From assembly GCA_921293015.1 (NCBI GenBank), contig OV121089.1:45021220-45085219 (forward strand): a DNA stretch of 64,000 nucleotides, in the 5' to 3' direction. The stretch comes from Phorcus lineatus. Its lineage: Eukaryota; Mollusca; Gastropoda; Trochida; Trochidae. A model generated the notes under the pieces. That model was given only the letters and a program-made list of their open reading frames with translations. It searched no databases and was not told where the DNA came from. Each line of letters opens with the position of its first letter. Position 1 is the stretch's first letter. Both the position numbers and the translations under genes were made by a program. Below are positions 1 through 14,000 of this stretch, in pieces.

Positions 1-1912
1 TTTAAAACTTGATAACCTAACTGTCAGCTGTGAATATGTTGCATGCCGATTTTCTATGCTAAAGAAGATTTAGAAGTTAAAGATTACATTGAGTAACACG
101 ATCTCCAAAAGAAATCTTGTACTTTTCTTGAGGGCTATTCTATAACATCAGAGAAGTTAAAATTGTCTTTAGTTAACAAGCAAAAGCTTTTCTTGGTTGC
201 AGAATTTCAGCCGGTTGTATAGTTATGTTCCTTCTGCTTTTGTCTGTGTAATGAAGCTTGTATTTCCTGATATTACATTTCCTACAAGTATAAGATTCCA
301 TGTAAGGATAAAGTACTTATGGCATCATACTTGTCATTGTATTCAGTGGCCAATGAAGGAATTTTGGGGGAAGGGGGAGTAACTTTAACCCTTATCACTC
401 AATATTTTTTTTTAAAAACAATTCCAAAGGGTTCCACAATCAATCCCTTCATCACCCCTGTTTCTGCCACTAATTGTTTATCTAGAAATTCCATTTGGTA
501 ATTAATCAAATTCAAGTTGAACCAAGTTATCCTTCATTTATTTTCTGCATGTGGTCAGTTAGTTTCTCTCATATCCTTGGTCGATCCAGATAGGGAGAAT
601 GCTTCAGGAGGTTCCAGACAATGTTTTGAGTGAAGTCTCTAGCATAACCATGCAAAATAGCGACAAGACGCCCAATCCAATTTAAATTTCTTGAACACCC
701 TATATTCTTGACACAATAATAAGTCCATTCAATATCTATTTTTCATTGGTCACTTTAGTTCATTATCTGTAAGTTGTAGGTTCAACAAAACAACATGTTC
801 AAATAATGACTAAGCTTCCAGACTACCCATCTCTGTATCACTTCAACAATGTCCGTCTTCGTTTTCCTTGTTTGTCGTCAGTTTTCATGCTTATCTCCCC
901 TGATTTATCTGGAGTTGCTCCTCGTTTGTCTCTCCCCCTGCTTAACACAAGACATCGCGTGTTGCTGTCCACGTCTTCACGCATGACATGAGGTGCTATC
1001 AATTCGCTGGCTATCAACGATGGAAGCCTTCAACAGTGATTGGAAATTACATCTATATTCAGTCAACTTATGACAGACGAAGCGAGCTTTAGCATAACTG
1101 TCTTCAGTCTTAGCGTCAAGAGCCGCTGTAATTGAACGGAAATTAACTCGCCTTTGCCATTTGAATCAGCGTCGTCCGAATAATTAGGGAATTGGTGTGA
1201 GGGTCATTGTATTGTCCTCACCTGGTCATTCCGTACTCGGACAATGGCAGAGGCTAAAGATAAAGCCCATATTATCTCTACATTTCCTGAAAAGATGGTC
1301 TGGTTTGCAATAGAAGCCAGAGAAAAGATTGTGTATTAATGTTGTTCCTTCAATGGCAATAATTCATTCTGTGCCTCGATATGTCAATCAGTATTTCAGT
1401 TAGTGAATAATGTTGGTTCATAAGTATTCTTGAGAGAGACATTGCATAATACATTAATTCCTGAAACTTAATTGTTATGAATTGACTTGTTCATGGAAAT
1501 AAACTATTTCAGTGAGACTGAAGAAAATTATTGATGATGAATGATAGTTAACGAGCTGACAAAATATAACTATACTTACTTTTATCATCTTTTTCATCCA
1601 AATAACTGGTATTTTAAGAGAATTGTACAAGTGTGATATTTATTTTACCCTTTCGTATCGATTGTTTATATTTTGGAAGATAATGGCACAAATGCACCTG
1701 ACTAATCAGAGGATTGTGATTGGGTCACTGCAGTGAGGGTCACTATTCAGTCAGAAAATATAGCTATTCTTTGTATTATGGTTGATAAGGAGTGCCATAC
1801 CTTATTATTTACATTAACATATAGACGTCTTTATCAGTGCGTCTCTCAAAATTTGAAAAGTAAATGTTTTTCTCATTTTGCGTTATTTCTAATGAGTGCT
1901 TGTTGTTTGCAG
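1..1912. other. 5' intronic flank of the RIM-BP gene, no exon seen
   Basis: No stretch here combines splice signals with coding-like composition. It precedes a phase-0 exon and is presumably intron. A CpG-containing patch at about 840-1260 stands out from the AT-rich background (see findings). A 31-codon ATG frame inside that patch at about 1244 has no supporting feature. Confidence 0.5.
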
Positions 1913-2035
1913 GTTAACGAGGAATGCAGCACGCTGCGGCTGACCCTCGCGGAGGTGCAACATGAGAGAGAGGTAGCCAAGGAGGACGTCAGCACTCTCC
2001 AGTATAAGGTCGACAGTTTGGAAACACTCGTCAGG
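1913..2035 (+). CDS. RIMBP2: RIM-BP exon 1 of window (coiled coil)
   Basis: 41 codons, phase 0 to 0, acceptor TTGTTTGCAG and donor AGG|GTATGT. The translation ([20 protein letters not shown]...) has a heptad-like pattern rich in E, L and V, as in the N-terminal coiled coil of RIM-BPs. Because it begins mid-protein at phase 0, further exons must lie upstream of the window. Confidence 0.5.
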
Positions 2036-5000
2036 GTATGTCATCTTTGAAACAGAAATAAATTTTACAGAGAAGAGCAACTTTAGTTCTCAAAAAGGCA
2101 TGGGAGAATCTGCAGAGTTGATAGAAAATCAAGTATTATGGATAGTGAGCTTCTTTATTGCAGTGAATTCAATGGTTTTAATCGCCATGTTTTTTGTTTT
2201 TTCATTTATCTTGCTTGATAGACATCAATTTCTGCACAAAGATGTTGCTTCTTCAAATTCTTCATTTTGAAAATGGAAATATTTATTGTTGTTACCATGT
2301 GACAACAGTAGAATCAATTCTCAAATGTTACGATCCCCTCCCTTTGATTTCAATATGTGGTTGAATATGTGTCACTTGGATATATTTTAAAGAATCCAAA
2401 AATAGAGAGGTTACACCCCTTGAACATCTCTGAATCCACTACTGTTAAGCCTTGGATGTAGTTCAAATATTTGTACCCCAAAACCCCTACAGCCCATTAC
2501 CTAAACTTGTTTTGATAAGCTGTAGGGGTAATGGGCGATGGGGTTATGGGGGACTACTGTTTAAATGAGTATATTGATTATAATGGGTAGATTTAATCTT
2601 CACTTTCATCTTTACTGTGCCATACCTTTTTCGTTAAATGTTAAGTTTGAAGTGACTATTGCTGGACATATCTGGGTTTGATGTCTACATATAATTATCA
2701 ATGATATATTATTAAATGATTTGTTAATCGCAAAATATGAGGTCATTGATCTATTTCCATGTATAAATTAAATCTTCAAATTACATGCATTCATTGTAAA
2801 ATGTGCCTGTAATAAGTCCCCCTGATCCAAACTTGGCACAGATATATTAAGTAATATATTTTGTCAATGCTTTCTCTGTTGTAAATTTGTCAGTTTTCAA
2901 AGGGAAATATATCAGAGAGATGAATGAAGTGGGTGTTTGTGTCTTAAATTCTTGGTTTATAGGTGAATTCTAGCTATGAAGTAAACATGTATTGTGTTAA
3001 AATACTTCTTACATGCAAGATAATGGTAGATATCTGTACCGGTGGCAGTTAATGCTAGACAGCAATACATCACTGTTGCAGTGAGCATTTCATTTTTGAA
3101 ATTTGTAAGTCAGAAACTTGAGTAATATGTAATTGGTAGGAAGGACACTGCATGAAACTTTATCTACAATTTATCAGTAAAACCGTCGTTTATGAAATGT
3201 GTACATGTATGAAAAGAAAGATTTTCTGGATAAGATCTTCTTCATGGTAAGAATACTTGATGTTTTAGAGAATATTCTCACTCCTTATATTCCTGATAAA
3301 GAAGCAAAGGTTTAGTCCAAATGGTTGTGTATTTTCATAAATAAAGAAGCATTTTTTCTTAAAACCTCATTTTCTTAGTTTACATATTTATTAAGATTAT
3401 TGTTGTTTTTTCTTGAAAACATAACTTAACAAACAATATTCACTAATCAAATAAAGTCAAACAACTTCCTGCAAAATATTTCAAAGGGATGGTTAGACAA
3501 TACCCTTCTCACAACAGCTTACTAAATCAAAAAGATAGCAAGATGGATTAGAGATAGAGGAAGTCTTTGCCAGTCCCATACAACTTCGGACTGTTTGTGT
3601 GGCCGTTCTTCAGTCCCAGAGATTTTATACATATATAGCGTTTTCTATATAAATTTCAAATTGACCTATTCCACTTTGGACTCTTTGGGTGAGCCTTCCC
3701 TTAAAACCTGAGTTATTATGTTTTTTTAATACATTTTCCAATTTCCAATTCACGTTTTCCCTCCTTCCCTCCCTCCGTCCCCCCCAGGACCTCCAGCAGT
3801 CCTCAGAGCAGCTTCACCAGTTAGAGAATGACTACCAGGAGGCGCTCCGAAAACTCGACCAAAAGCAGAGCGAAATTGACAAGTTGCATGAGGTATGTAG
3901 GTATCTGAAGGTGAAAATTGTCTAAACAGTTCATAAGAGAGATTTGTCGGAGCTTCCACAGAAGCATAGACCTTCTGTGAAGTTAAGGAGAATTAAGGAA
4001 ATATGGAAATGTAAGGACTTTAACAGAAAAGTTTATATATCTAAACTAGTTAAGAAAAATAGAAATGTTAGAGTTTCATCAGAAAAATTAATTTCTGAAT
4101 TTCAACAGAAAAAAAAGAAATAGAACTTTACCAGAAAAGAGGAATTTTATGAACTTCACAAGATAACTTTAAAATGTCAGAACTTTAAAATGTCAGAACT
4201 TTATCACAAGCAAGAGAACTCTCAAAACTTCACCAGAATTGTCAGAACTTTGAATTCATTACAAAAATGAAATTGTCAGATTTTCACCAGTTATATGGAA
4301 ATGTCAAAACTATTTAAGAAAAGAGTTTAAAGAACTTCATTACCTGCAAGTCTCAAATCTGCATCAGAAAACTTGAAATGTCAAAGTCTCACCTTCACAT
4401 ACGTAATATCAAAATATTTACCATGTTTACCTCAGTCCAAACATTCTTTTACAAATATTATTATTAGATATTTCTATTTTTCAATGGCTGATCAGGTCCT
4501 CCAACCATTTTGGTTTGTGGAATTTATCCCAGAATATTCATTCTTGACATTCAAATTCTGTGACTTTTGAATATTTCTATTTTCCCTTTGAAAGTTTATC
4601 CCCAACCTGTTTTTCATGTTAATTCATCAAGTGTTTAACACATCCTTGTCAATATATGTTGTTATTTTCCAGGCACAAGAAGAGGCAAAAATAGAACATG
4701 AGAGAGATGTTCAGGAACTTCAGGTGTGTAGTTTACATTTTTATTACATACCCATGTAATCTTACGATAGTAATACGTAATGAAATACAATGAATTCCGT
4801 ATTGCACTCCTCAATCCGTATTGCACTCCGTATTGCACTTCTCACGGAACTACTTTCTCAGCGAGAGAGGTGTCATGTCAGCTATTTTTAGAACTGTGCC
4901 GAACGTCAACGAATGTTTCAAGTTATGAATGTTTATATTGTATTCGAATGAAATGTTGATATACATGTAAGTGATATGCACGTGTCATTAACAAAATTTT

Positions 5001-8000
5001 AAACGAACTCGTTGTTTCTTTGCTCTTAGTGACATCTACTCGTTCAATACAAGCGAAAAAATGCACTAGAATGACGTTCTATATATGTATCAACAAGCTG
5101 GAATAGATCTCTTGTGTTTTCATATCTTTGTCCATTAAAGATTTAAAGGCACGGTAGATTGTCTTTAAACATGTATTTTATTGTTCAAATTTTCCCTATT
5201 CATTTTTCTATGTATGTGTTGTTTTTGTTTCTATGGCTTTGCATAGCTCAATCTAATCAAGAGTACCTAACAGTTATTTCTTTTCAACTCTCATTCCACT
5301 TGAACATATGTTCACGTTTTCTTTTTCCCTTTTCCCTTTTTCAATAAAACCAATTTCATAATATAGGAAAATTTACTTTCCTTGTTTGAATTCAAAGACA
5401 AATAAAAATTAGGAGTGTTATTTTTCCAGTAATATTAAAATTAAAAATATATCTAAACTTGTTTCACTTGTGTTACAGCACAGAATCCAGGATCTTGAAC
5501 GCCAGTGCCAAGTCCACGAGTATAAACAAGCAGAACTAACGTCCGAACTGACCGCTCTAAAGCAACATGCCTTGCATGATCACCGTAATCAAATACTGAC
5601 CACCTCTACAGAAATACAGACTGATCCCACGCCCCATATCTCAACCGGTACCGATGCTCTTCCTTGGTCGCTAAGCAACCATCCAAATCGAAGATCTTCC
5701 TCCAATCAAAATGGCCCTCATATAGAAGGTATGCTTTGTTCATTTTATTATATTATGGTCCAGCTGGTAAAAGGTTAATTATACTGATTCAGTAGATTTT
5801 TTCAGGGGAAAAATCTCGAGAACCGTTTAAGAAAATGTTATATGTAAATGTGGGAACCTTGCATACCTCCATTTTGCAGAATTAAAGCACAACCAACTTC
5901 TAAAGAAATGTCAATTTCTTTGTACCGTTCTGTACCATTTTCTGAACATTCATTAGACACCAATATATCCCTTTTGCAATCTTTTCATCTTTAAAATTTT
6001 ATTTTTAAAAAACATGGTTGACCCTGACTTGATAAGCAGGTAGTCCCCATTTCCGGAGTAGTATTGAAAAAATAATTGAATATTTTAGTGAAACTAAAAC
6101 TTGTGTTAAGCCAGTAGTTTAATGTTAGATGTTCTAAAATAGATTTATTTACAATTACAAGAAAAAAGTTTGGACCAAAGAAAAGAGTAGGCTGCTAACA
6201 AATTTATTTACATTTACATTAATTATCATCATTAAACAAAAATGTTAACCCTTAAGATGCGGGTCCCGGAATATTCCGGGATGAAATTAGCTTTGCCCGC
6301 AAGTCCTCTTAGCGGGATGCGAGTAGCACACTCTATTTTTCTCACGCTAACTAATTATGACCGCGGGTCTCGGTAGCGGGGCCCGGAAATTTATTGCCTA
6401 GCAGTAGTCTCAATTCAACGCTTGTATTTTCGTTCCGGCTGTCGCTAAGCAACCGTGTTTTGTTTCGTTGGTGTTCTAAATAATGCGCGAACATGCTCCG
6501 AAAGTTATGAGAATATTGATAATTTTTATCGTACCGAAAATAAGGGTTAAAATCACTCAATTTTCCCCCACTCCCCGCCGCACGTGCTAATAGCCTGTGG
6601 GCACTTTCTCCCCGCTCGCACGAGCTTACCGTCCCGCGCGTGCTATCGTTTGCTTACAAGCCTGCACTCACACCAAACGTACAACCTTATATCGCACGCC
6701 CTATGCTCTGAACCCTTGGGCGGATTTCAATACCGGTTGGATCATTTGAAAGAGCAGAAAATTGTCTTCAATTCAATATAAAATACATAACTACGCTACC
6801 TGAATTGAAGATACAGCATGTGCCGCAAAAAAGGTGATTTTTACATATTTTTAGTTTTACACCATTTTGTCACACCAATTTTACATCATGTGCTCAACGT
6901 ATTTTGACAATTTTTATATCATAAGACAGAGGGAAAGATTGTCTTTCTTTCCATGTAAAATGTGTACATGCGCAAAAATAAATAAAGACACGGCAAGCGC
7001 CGCACAAAAAGCTAATTTCTCGATTCAAATCATGTGAACTGAACGGCGATTTTGACACGTGCCTTTCTTTCGCTCATATCTTCTCAACATCTAGGCGTAT
7101 TTTGAAATTGATTACCTCGTGATAAAGAAGGAATAATTGTCTTCGATTTGATATAAAAAAATTATATACACCATATAGAATAAAGATACAGCAAGTTCCG
7201 CAAAATTGTGACTTTTGTTTATTCTTTACGTTTTTACCATTTTCTCGCACTTTATATCACATAAACTTCTCGGTAAATTTTGCAATTTCATATATCAAAA
7301 TATAGAGAAAAGTATGATCTTTATTGCCATATAAAATTGGTATGTACAAGAAAATCAGAAAGGACCGGGCGAGCATCGCACAAACAGACAATTTCTCTAT
7401 TCATATTTTGTTTACCGAGAAGCGATTTTTTTTCAACTGCTTTTTACACTTCCTATCCATTTAACGGCAGAGCGCATTATCATCTTTTTTATATCACAAT
7501 AAAGAGGAAAGGATCGTCTTCAATTCTATATAAAATTTGCAAATTACAATTAGACAATAAAGGAGCGGTTAGTGATGTCGCAATTATCAAAATCTGTTCT
7601 AAAATACCCGAGGGTACCATCTTTGCAAACTTTATATATTCCAAACCAAGTGGTACATATTTATTATTTACATATCATCGTAAAGCAGAAATAAATACCT
7701 TCATTTTCATGTGAAATTTGCCCATATTTGCATCAAAATAAAACGTGTGGAAACGATGCGACATATGTTGCGGTAAGGCGATTATCAAAGACTTTATTAC
7801 TAGCTATACCCACGTTTCGTTGGTAATAACTTCTAATTACAGTGCAAAAGATTGTTATGATTTATTTCTTCGTAAAGAAGAATAAATTGCCTTCAATTCC
7901 ATATATAATTTGCATGTATACAAAGCGAATAACATGATTTATAAAGTTGGAAATAAAGACAATTTATATTGTGTGTGAGTGTATGTTTCAACGGGGATAT

Positions 8001-11000
8001 CCCGCCTGCACGCGCTGAGCGCGTGCGTTTGCCCGGGGCTATTAGCTTAGTAATATTACTGTGGGGTCAGAACGTTATCGGGATTTATCATTACCCTGTT
8101 TTCGTAATTTATATCTTTCGTTTAGGATGGCGTATCGTAATAAAATTTATCGTGAAATACAGAGCAAGAAATTAGCTTCAATTCAGTATATAATTTGCAT
8201 GTGTGCACTCAGTGATTAAATGATTTTATAATGTTTGAAATGAAGACAATTTTTAAAATTTAGTAAAATTCGTTCCAGACATATTATAAAAATAATTTTT
8301 ATATCGATGTGAAGAGGAACAATTCATCTTTAGTTTCGTTTTGATTTCGCGCATGCGCTCTTGGAATTTATTGAGTTATGGCGCCCGAATTGAAAACAAG
8401 TTTACTTCAGTTGTAGAAACCGTTCCAGGGGTGATAGAAATTTCATTCAAAGTGTCAAGTAAGTATCATCCATTTGTAACACGGGATTCGCCGACTAGCT
8501 TTGTATAAAACGACGATAACGTCCGTATTCCGCCATGTAAACACGCCATATGTTGATAAAACGGTCGCATCTGGCGGCGCTGGAAAATTCGGCCACAGGG
8601 GCTAATTGCGTTATTACCGTAGCGAGGCGAGTGCTGGATAATTCAGCCACGGGGGCAAAACTGGTCAAAATAATATTCAGCAACGGAAGGGTTAAGCATG
8701 TAGTGAAATTCTTCCTTTGCTTTGTAATGAGTTATTCATTGCTAAAAAATTGTGAGAGACAATAATATAAAACATGCCTTTTCCAGGGGTTAAATTTCTA
8801 TGAACATTTACTTATTACTGTAGTTAAAGTTTTAATTGGTACCTGAAAATAGGATGTCCGGACCTACATTGGTAGCTGCTTTTGTAGTACAATTCCTTCG
8901 TGGCTGTACTTGTGAGTTGAACCTTGAGTATAATCTGGATGAAAAGGATAGAAAAATCTACATTATTTAAGTAAGCATTGTCAGTAATGTCAGTATGAAA
9001 ATATCTCATTTTTAGCCTTGTTTTACAATGATCTATTTGTTTGTCATTTTGTTTTGTGATTTAGATATGAAACTGTAAACATGAAATCATTTATTCCATG
9101 GAGTAATTCCTAGTAAAGAATTTAAAAGGTTTTTAAATTGTGCAAATAAATGTGTATAAATATAAATTGAGCTTAAGGGATTTTGTGAATTGTGATTTCT
9201 CACAGAAAGAAATGGAGTGTGTTTTCTTTGATGTTGATTCATCTTTGGTTAATTAAGATGTCGTTTGGATTTTGGAACAGTTGTATCTGAAATTCCTAAA
9301 TGTCAATTTTACAAGAAGTATTTATTTCTACATTTATAGAGTGTTAACTGTTTGCATGATAAGACAAGTTCTTGTTCATGGCCATGTACTCACAGTTTAA
9401 TGAGAAAATACTATTTGCATATCATTCCTTGTGCCAACCCTATCTTTGTAGAAATCCCGCCAGGGGCTTGGCAACTTTGTCTGCAGTAGAGCACTTTACT
9501 ACATGCAGTAAGATTTTGGTGCAATGCTACACTAAATTTCAGTGTAGTACCACCCATGGTTTGCTAGTTCCAGCCGATGCTCGCAGGTGTCCCCACAATG
9601 CATAGCCACAATAGTGTTGTGGGTTTTCTCCCTTTCATTATACTAGCAGCCGTGATATAAGTGAAATACTCTTGAAAGTGGCGTTTCACCCCGAATCACC
9701 TCACCTCATCAACAGGAAATGTCCTTTTCACAATAGATTCTATGTCAAGTACATACATCATGTTATGACATCACAATGCTGAAATGACATAAACATGATG
9801 ATATCATAAACTTTTGACATTACATCGCTGCGAGTCTAAGGGTAATACAGTGTTCATATTCAGTTTTATTTTGCATAGTTTGATGTTTAGGATGATTTGC
9901 TTGACGAATGTTTATTCATTAATGTTTTTATCTGCTTTATCCTCAGATTCAATAGAATCGTCCAATTACAACCTGTCTGAGAGTCACATCCCTACATCCG
10001 AGTCCAGCAAGTCTCTCGACACAGGTGAGACAGTGCCTGCTCTCTATATATATATGTTTATATTTATATATATCAATCTGTATGTATACATAGATTGATA
10101 TCTTAATATTCAATTGGTAAATGGAATATGGACATTTAAAAAGGAAATTTGGATTGTTTCAATTTCCTAAATCAAAAGTTCCAACTTCGTGAATTTTTTT
10201 TTATTTGATAAGAAAAATTATGAAAGTGAAATTGAATAATTGAACTTGTGTGACCTATCCCATATCTATCTATAACATCCTTGCTTTAAGAACCTGTATA
10301 GCTTATAGAGAGAGTTTTATTTTGAATTTTGATTTTCAAAAATCCCCAAAAATGAATTATTTGTACATGATGCCAAAACAAAGGTGCCTAAATGTTCAAT
10401 ATGATACTTTAGTTGTTAATCTACACAAAATTTTGCTACAAATCCCTTCTTTTTTTAATTAATATTTGCAGTTTTCAAAAGTTATTAGTGATAGCCTTTT
10501 CAGTTAAGTTTTGCACTTATATTCAATAGATTGCTAGTTAGATTATGTTCAAGGGAAAGACAAGAAAGGAAAACGGGGTTGATTGAAAAAGGGAAGACTA
10601 TAACTGTGGGGTTCGGCCTAATAACGAGAGGTTCTGGGTTCAAATCCAACCAGTGCTTGACGTGCTTCAGAGGATTGTCCTGAATGCGGTTAGGTTTTGG
10701 TTGAACAGAATGCCAGTATAAGAAAACCAAGCTTGACGTGCTCTAGTCTCTGCTAGCAGATTTCTGACCGATGCTAAGCCATCTTAGTGTCTCCTGTATT
10801 GACGCCAGCTGCCATCTTGAAAGTCAAATACTCCTGAAGGTATACCTAGTGTTAAACCTCATATCTCTCACCCTACAATGTTATGCAGATGAACGTTGGA
10901 AATATTAAAGTTCAGGATGGATGCATGGATGGATGGATCCATCCTGAACTATAAAATTCCCCATGGATGGATGCATGCATGGGTGGATGGAAGGGAAAAA

Positions 11001-14000
11001 ATGATTCAGGGTGTGATTTTTGCAAAATGAAAAGACAGAGGAAATGGATCACAGATGTAGTAGTATATAGCTAATTGTGTTAATTTCAAACCAAATGTGA
11101 GTTTTTGCCTTATATAGAATATAATCAAAATTTAGATTTAAACTGATGAGTAAGTGTAAGAGAAGAGTAGCTCCAGATAAGCTGCTGTTCTAGCTGCGAG
11201 TTCACTCGATAACGAGGACAGATCTCTAGAATAATCATACCATTTACAGATAATGATTTCTTTGCATATTATAGTTTTTGGACAAATGTATAATTTTGGA
11301 AGAATATTCTATAAAAGTAATGAAAAGTTGTAACTTTAACTAAAAAGATGCTTTCCTTTCAACTTCTATCATAATTAGGATAATCTCAACAAAAAGATAA
11401 CATATTGATAGATAGATAATGAATAAATAGTACACTGAAAATGATTTCTATACATCAAAATTAATCTAAATGATAAGGGGGGTATCTTGTAAATATGATG
11501 AATGTTTCAAAGTGATGCTTTTATTTAAAATTCTTCACATAATTTGGTACCGTTTCCCATTATCAAGATACACAAACCAGAAGCAGGCTGCCGGATTCAG
11601 TCTGCAATACACAATAAGCTGGTTTAGACTCCCAATTATGTAGCCAGCAGTTGTCCATTTGCGCAACATCGTTAAGACGTATCTCAATACGGGATGCCTT
11701 TTTGAGGGTACACTGATTGAAGAGTTGACATTCAGAATGGCATACTTCTAAGACGGATTAATTATACAGCAGTGGTGACTTAGGTTTGACGATAGTTTCG
11801 ATGACCGAAAGCCAGCGGTTTGGCTCAAATAATGGACATTGTTAAAAGAGTTCTTTGCTGGGGGTAAATTGTAAAATTACCTCATTTTACAGAACATCGC
11901 GTTTCCATGGGAACTACGGTTGATGACAAGCACCCTAATGTTTCTTTTTCGTTAAGTTTGTTTAGTTGATGTTTATGGCTTTTACAAGCAATTTATAAAT
12001 AAATGCATATTTTGAAATGACCTAGTATTTCAGTGTTCAAACTGTTTGGTGTTTATTTGAATGGAGAAGGATTAACCAAACCTCATTAGTACATACTTTT
12101 GATAAATGATGTGATTTTCTAATTTCTTAAAACTATTTCATTTAATGGCCGTTGAATCAGATATAATTCTGATGTCCCGTTAGTCTCCTCAGACCTCTGT
12201 AGGAACACAAATTAAGGAGTTCTTAAATGTCACTTGCAGTGAGGTTAAAATCATACTTAACAGTAACCCCTAACCATTCCAATTTGTCTCTTACTCCTTG
12301 ATGTACTTGGTGCAACTTGAGAGGGTCTCCACAAGGGAAAATGTTTAACTGACAATTTTTAGCTAAACCCGTGTCGGCTTTAGTAAGAGTGTCTTTAACA
12401 GGGAGAGTGAATGGTTTATGAAACTCAACATTTCTTAGCTTCCTTAAGTATTTCAATGGTGGTGGTTGTTTGCATGTTGGTTTAAAGGTGCCCTGGTATC
12501 TATTCGATGTCCGCTAGGTTTCGCAGAGGAAGACGTGGAGGATGACCTCAGTAGCAACAATAAATCGTCCCCAAACAAAAGCGATTGTGATGACCCAGAA
12601 CTGAATGAGATCGCCAAAAAACTTAAAGAGCTTGCAGCTTCTGAATCTGACGATGATAATGATAATTCTCTAGAAGGTGATTGGTTGCTTTATCTTGTGT
12701 TTTAGTGGTCTGCATGTCTTTCATTTCACCCTGAGTTCTCTCTCTTTCCACTTGCATTTTTAGTTTTTCTGATTTGGTTCAATTTTGTTGTTGAGTAAAA
12801 TGTTGTCAAGATTGGTGTGATTTTATTCTGTGTGATTATTCAGATTTAATGTTTTGTTGTTTGTTTTTTACAAATTTACTTAAGTCTTAGACAAGCTGCA
12901 GTATAAGGTATTTTATCCCTGAAATTATTACATGAATAAGATCATTAATTACATGTTAATCTTAAAACTAGGCGTATTTCAATTGCTACATCTTACTAAA
13001 ACATAACAAGATCTCTCCTTTCCTCAAGAGAATTTCCTTTCAAAATCTCACCATACTGATTACTTTTGGTTAATTTAGCTGTAGTAGTAATGGATCTGTG
13101 ACACAAATACCAATGTTTCACTTTGAAATCATATTAGCCATATATATAGTCACATACATTTGGAGAATATTAATTTCATAAAAATTTCAAATGGAGATCA
13201 TTCTTAGAAAGAATTTTAGGAATATCTACAAGATTTTTAACGAGGTAAAAGTAGTTGTCTATATTTGACACACTAATAAAAAGTTTTAAAATTGTTTATA
13301 CATTTTTTTGAATAAAATTAGTTAAATAGTCATATATATTTAGATAATATTAAGCAGTTTAAATAGCAAAGGTTAAGTGTTGGGATCCCCCTTAGAAAGA
13401 ACTTTTATGAATATCTAAAAGATTTTGATATAGTTAAATAATATTTTATTGATTATTTTTATGTTAAGTCAAAAGATTCCAATTGTTACAAAAATCTTAT
13501 TCAATCTTTGTCATAAAGTTTCTGAATATTGTAACAAGGTCGATCAAACTCGTCAAAATACAAGCTATTAATTTTTCAAAAGAAACTACATCAAAAAGAA
13601 AAACGACAGTAAACAGTTTGTCGTTTTGCTTCCTGGCTAATTATGTAATTGGCTCTTTTTACATATTGTGATTATATGGAAAATAATTTTTCTATCAAAT
13701 GAGGTCAAATATTTGTTTTGTACGTTGTGCCCTTATTCTGTTGACACTGCTAATATTCTTGCCTTTGGTTCTTTTCTTTATTTTGTCCCTTTCTTTTCAG
13801 GCATGCTGGCTTTCCAATTATCTCTAACTATTTCAATTTCCTCCTTTGGTTTTATTTTGCAAGCTCAAGTATTGGTTAGACATTTGCTTGTCAGTTTATA
13901 CTTCTTCAAAATACATAAATTTACTTTGCAATCATAGAATTTTGCTATGGGTAATTTATATTAATCAAGTTGCCACAACTGTGTGACATTTGAGAAAAAG

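Noticed and set aside
7280-7714. 144-codon frame on the plus strand inside the TTAA element
   Set aside because: AT-rich, spans two repeat units, no recognisable domain and no match to piggyBac transposase motifs; its length is explained by the repeat period.
12223-12456. 77-codon minus-strand frame before RIM-BP exon 6
   Set aside because: No splice signals, family or codon signature; consistent with chance in intronic DNA.
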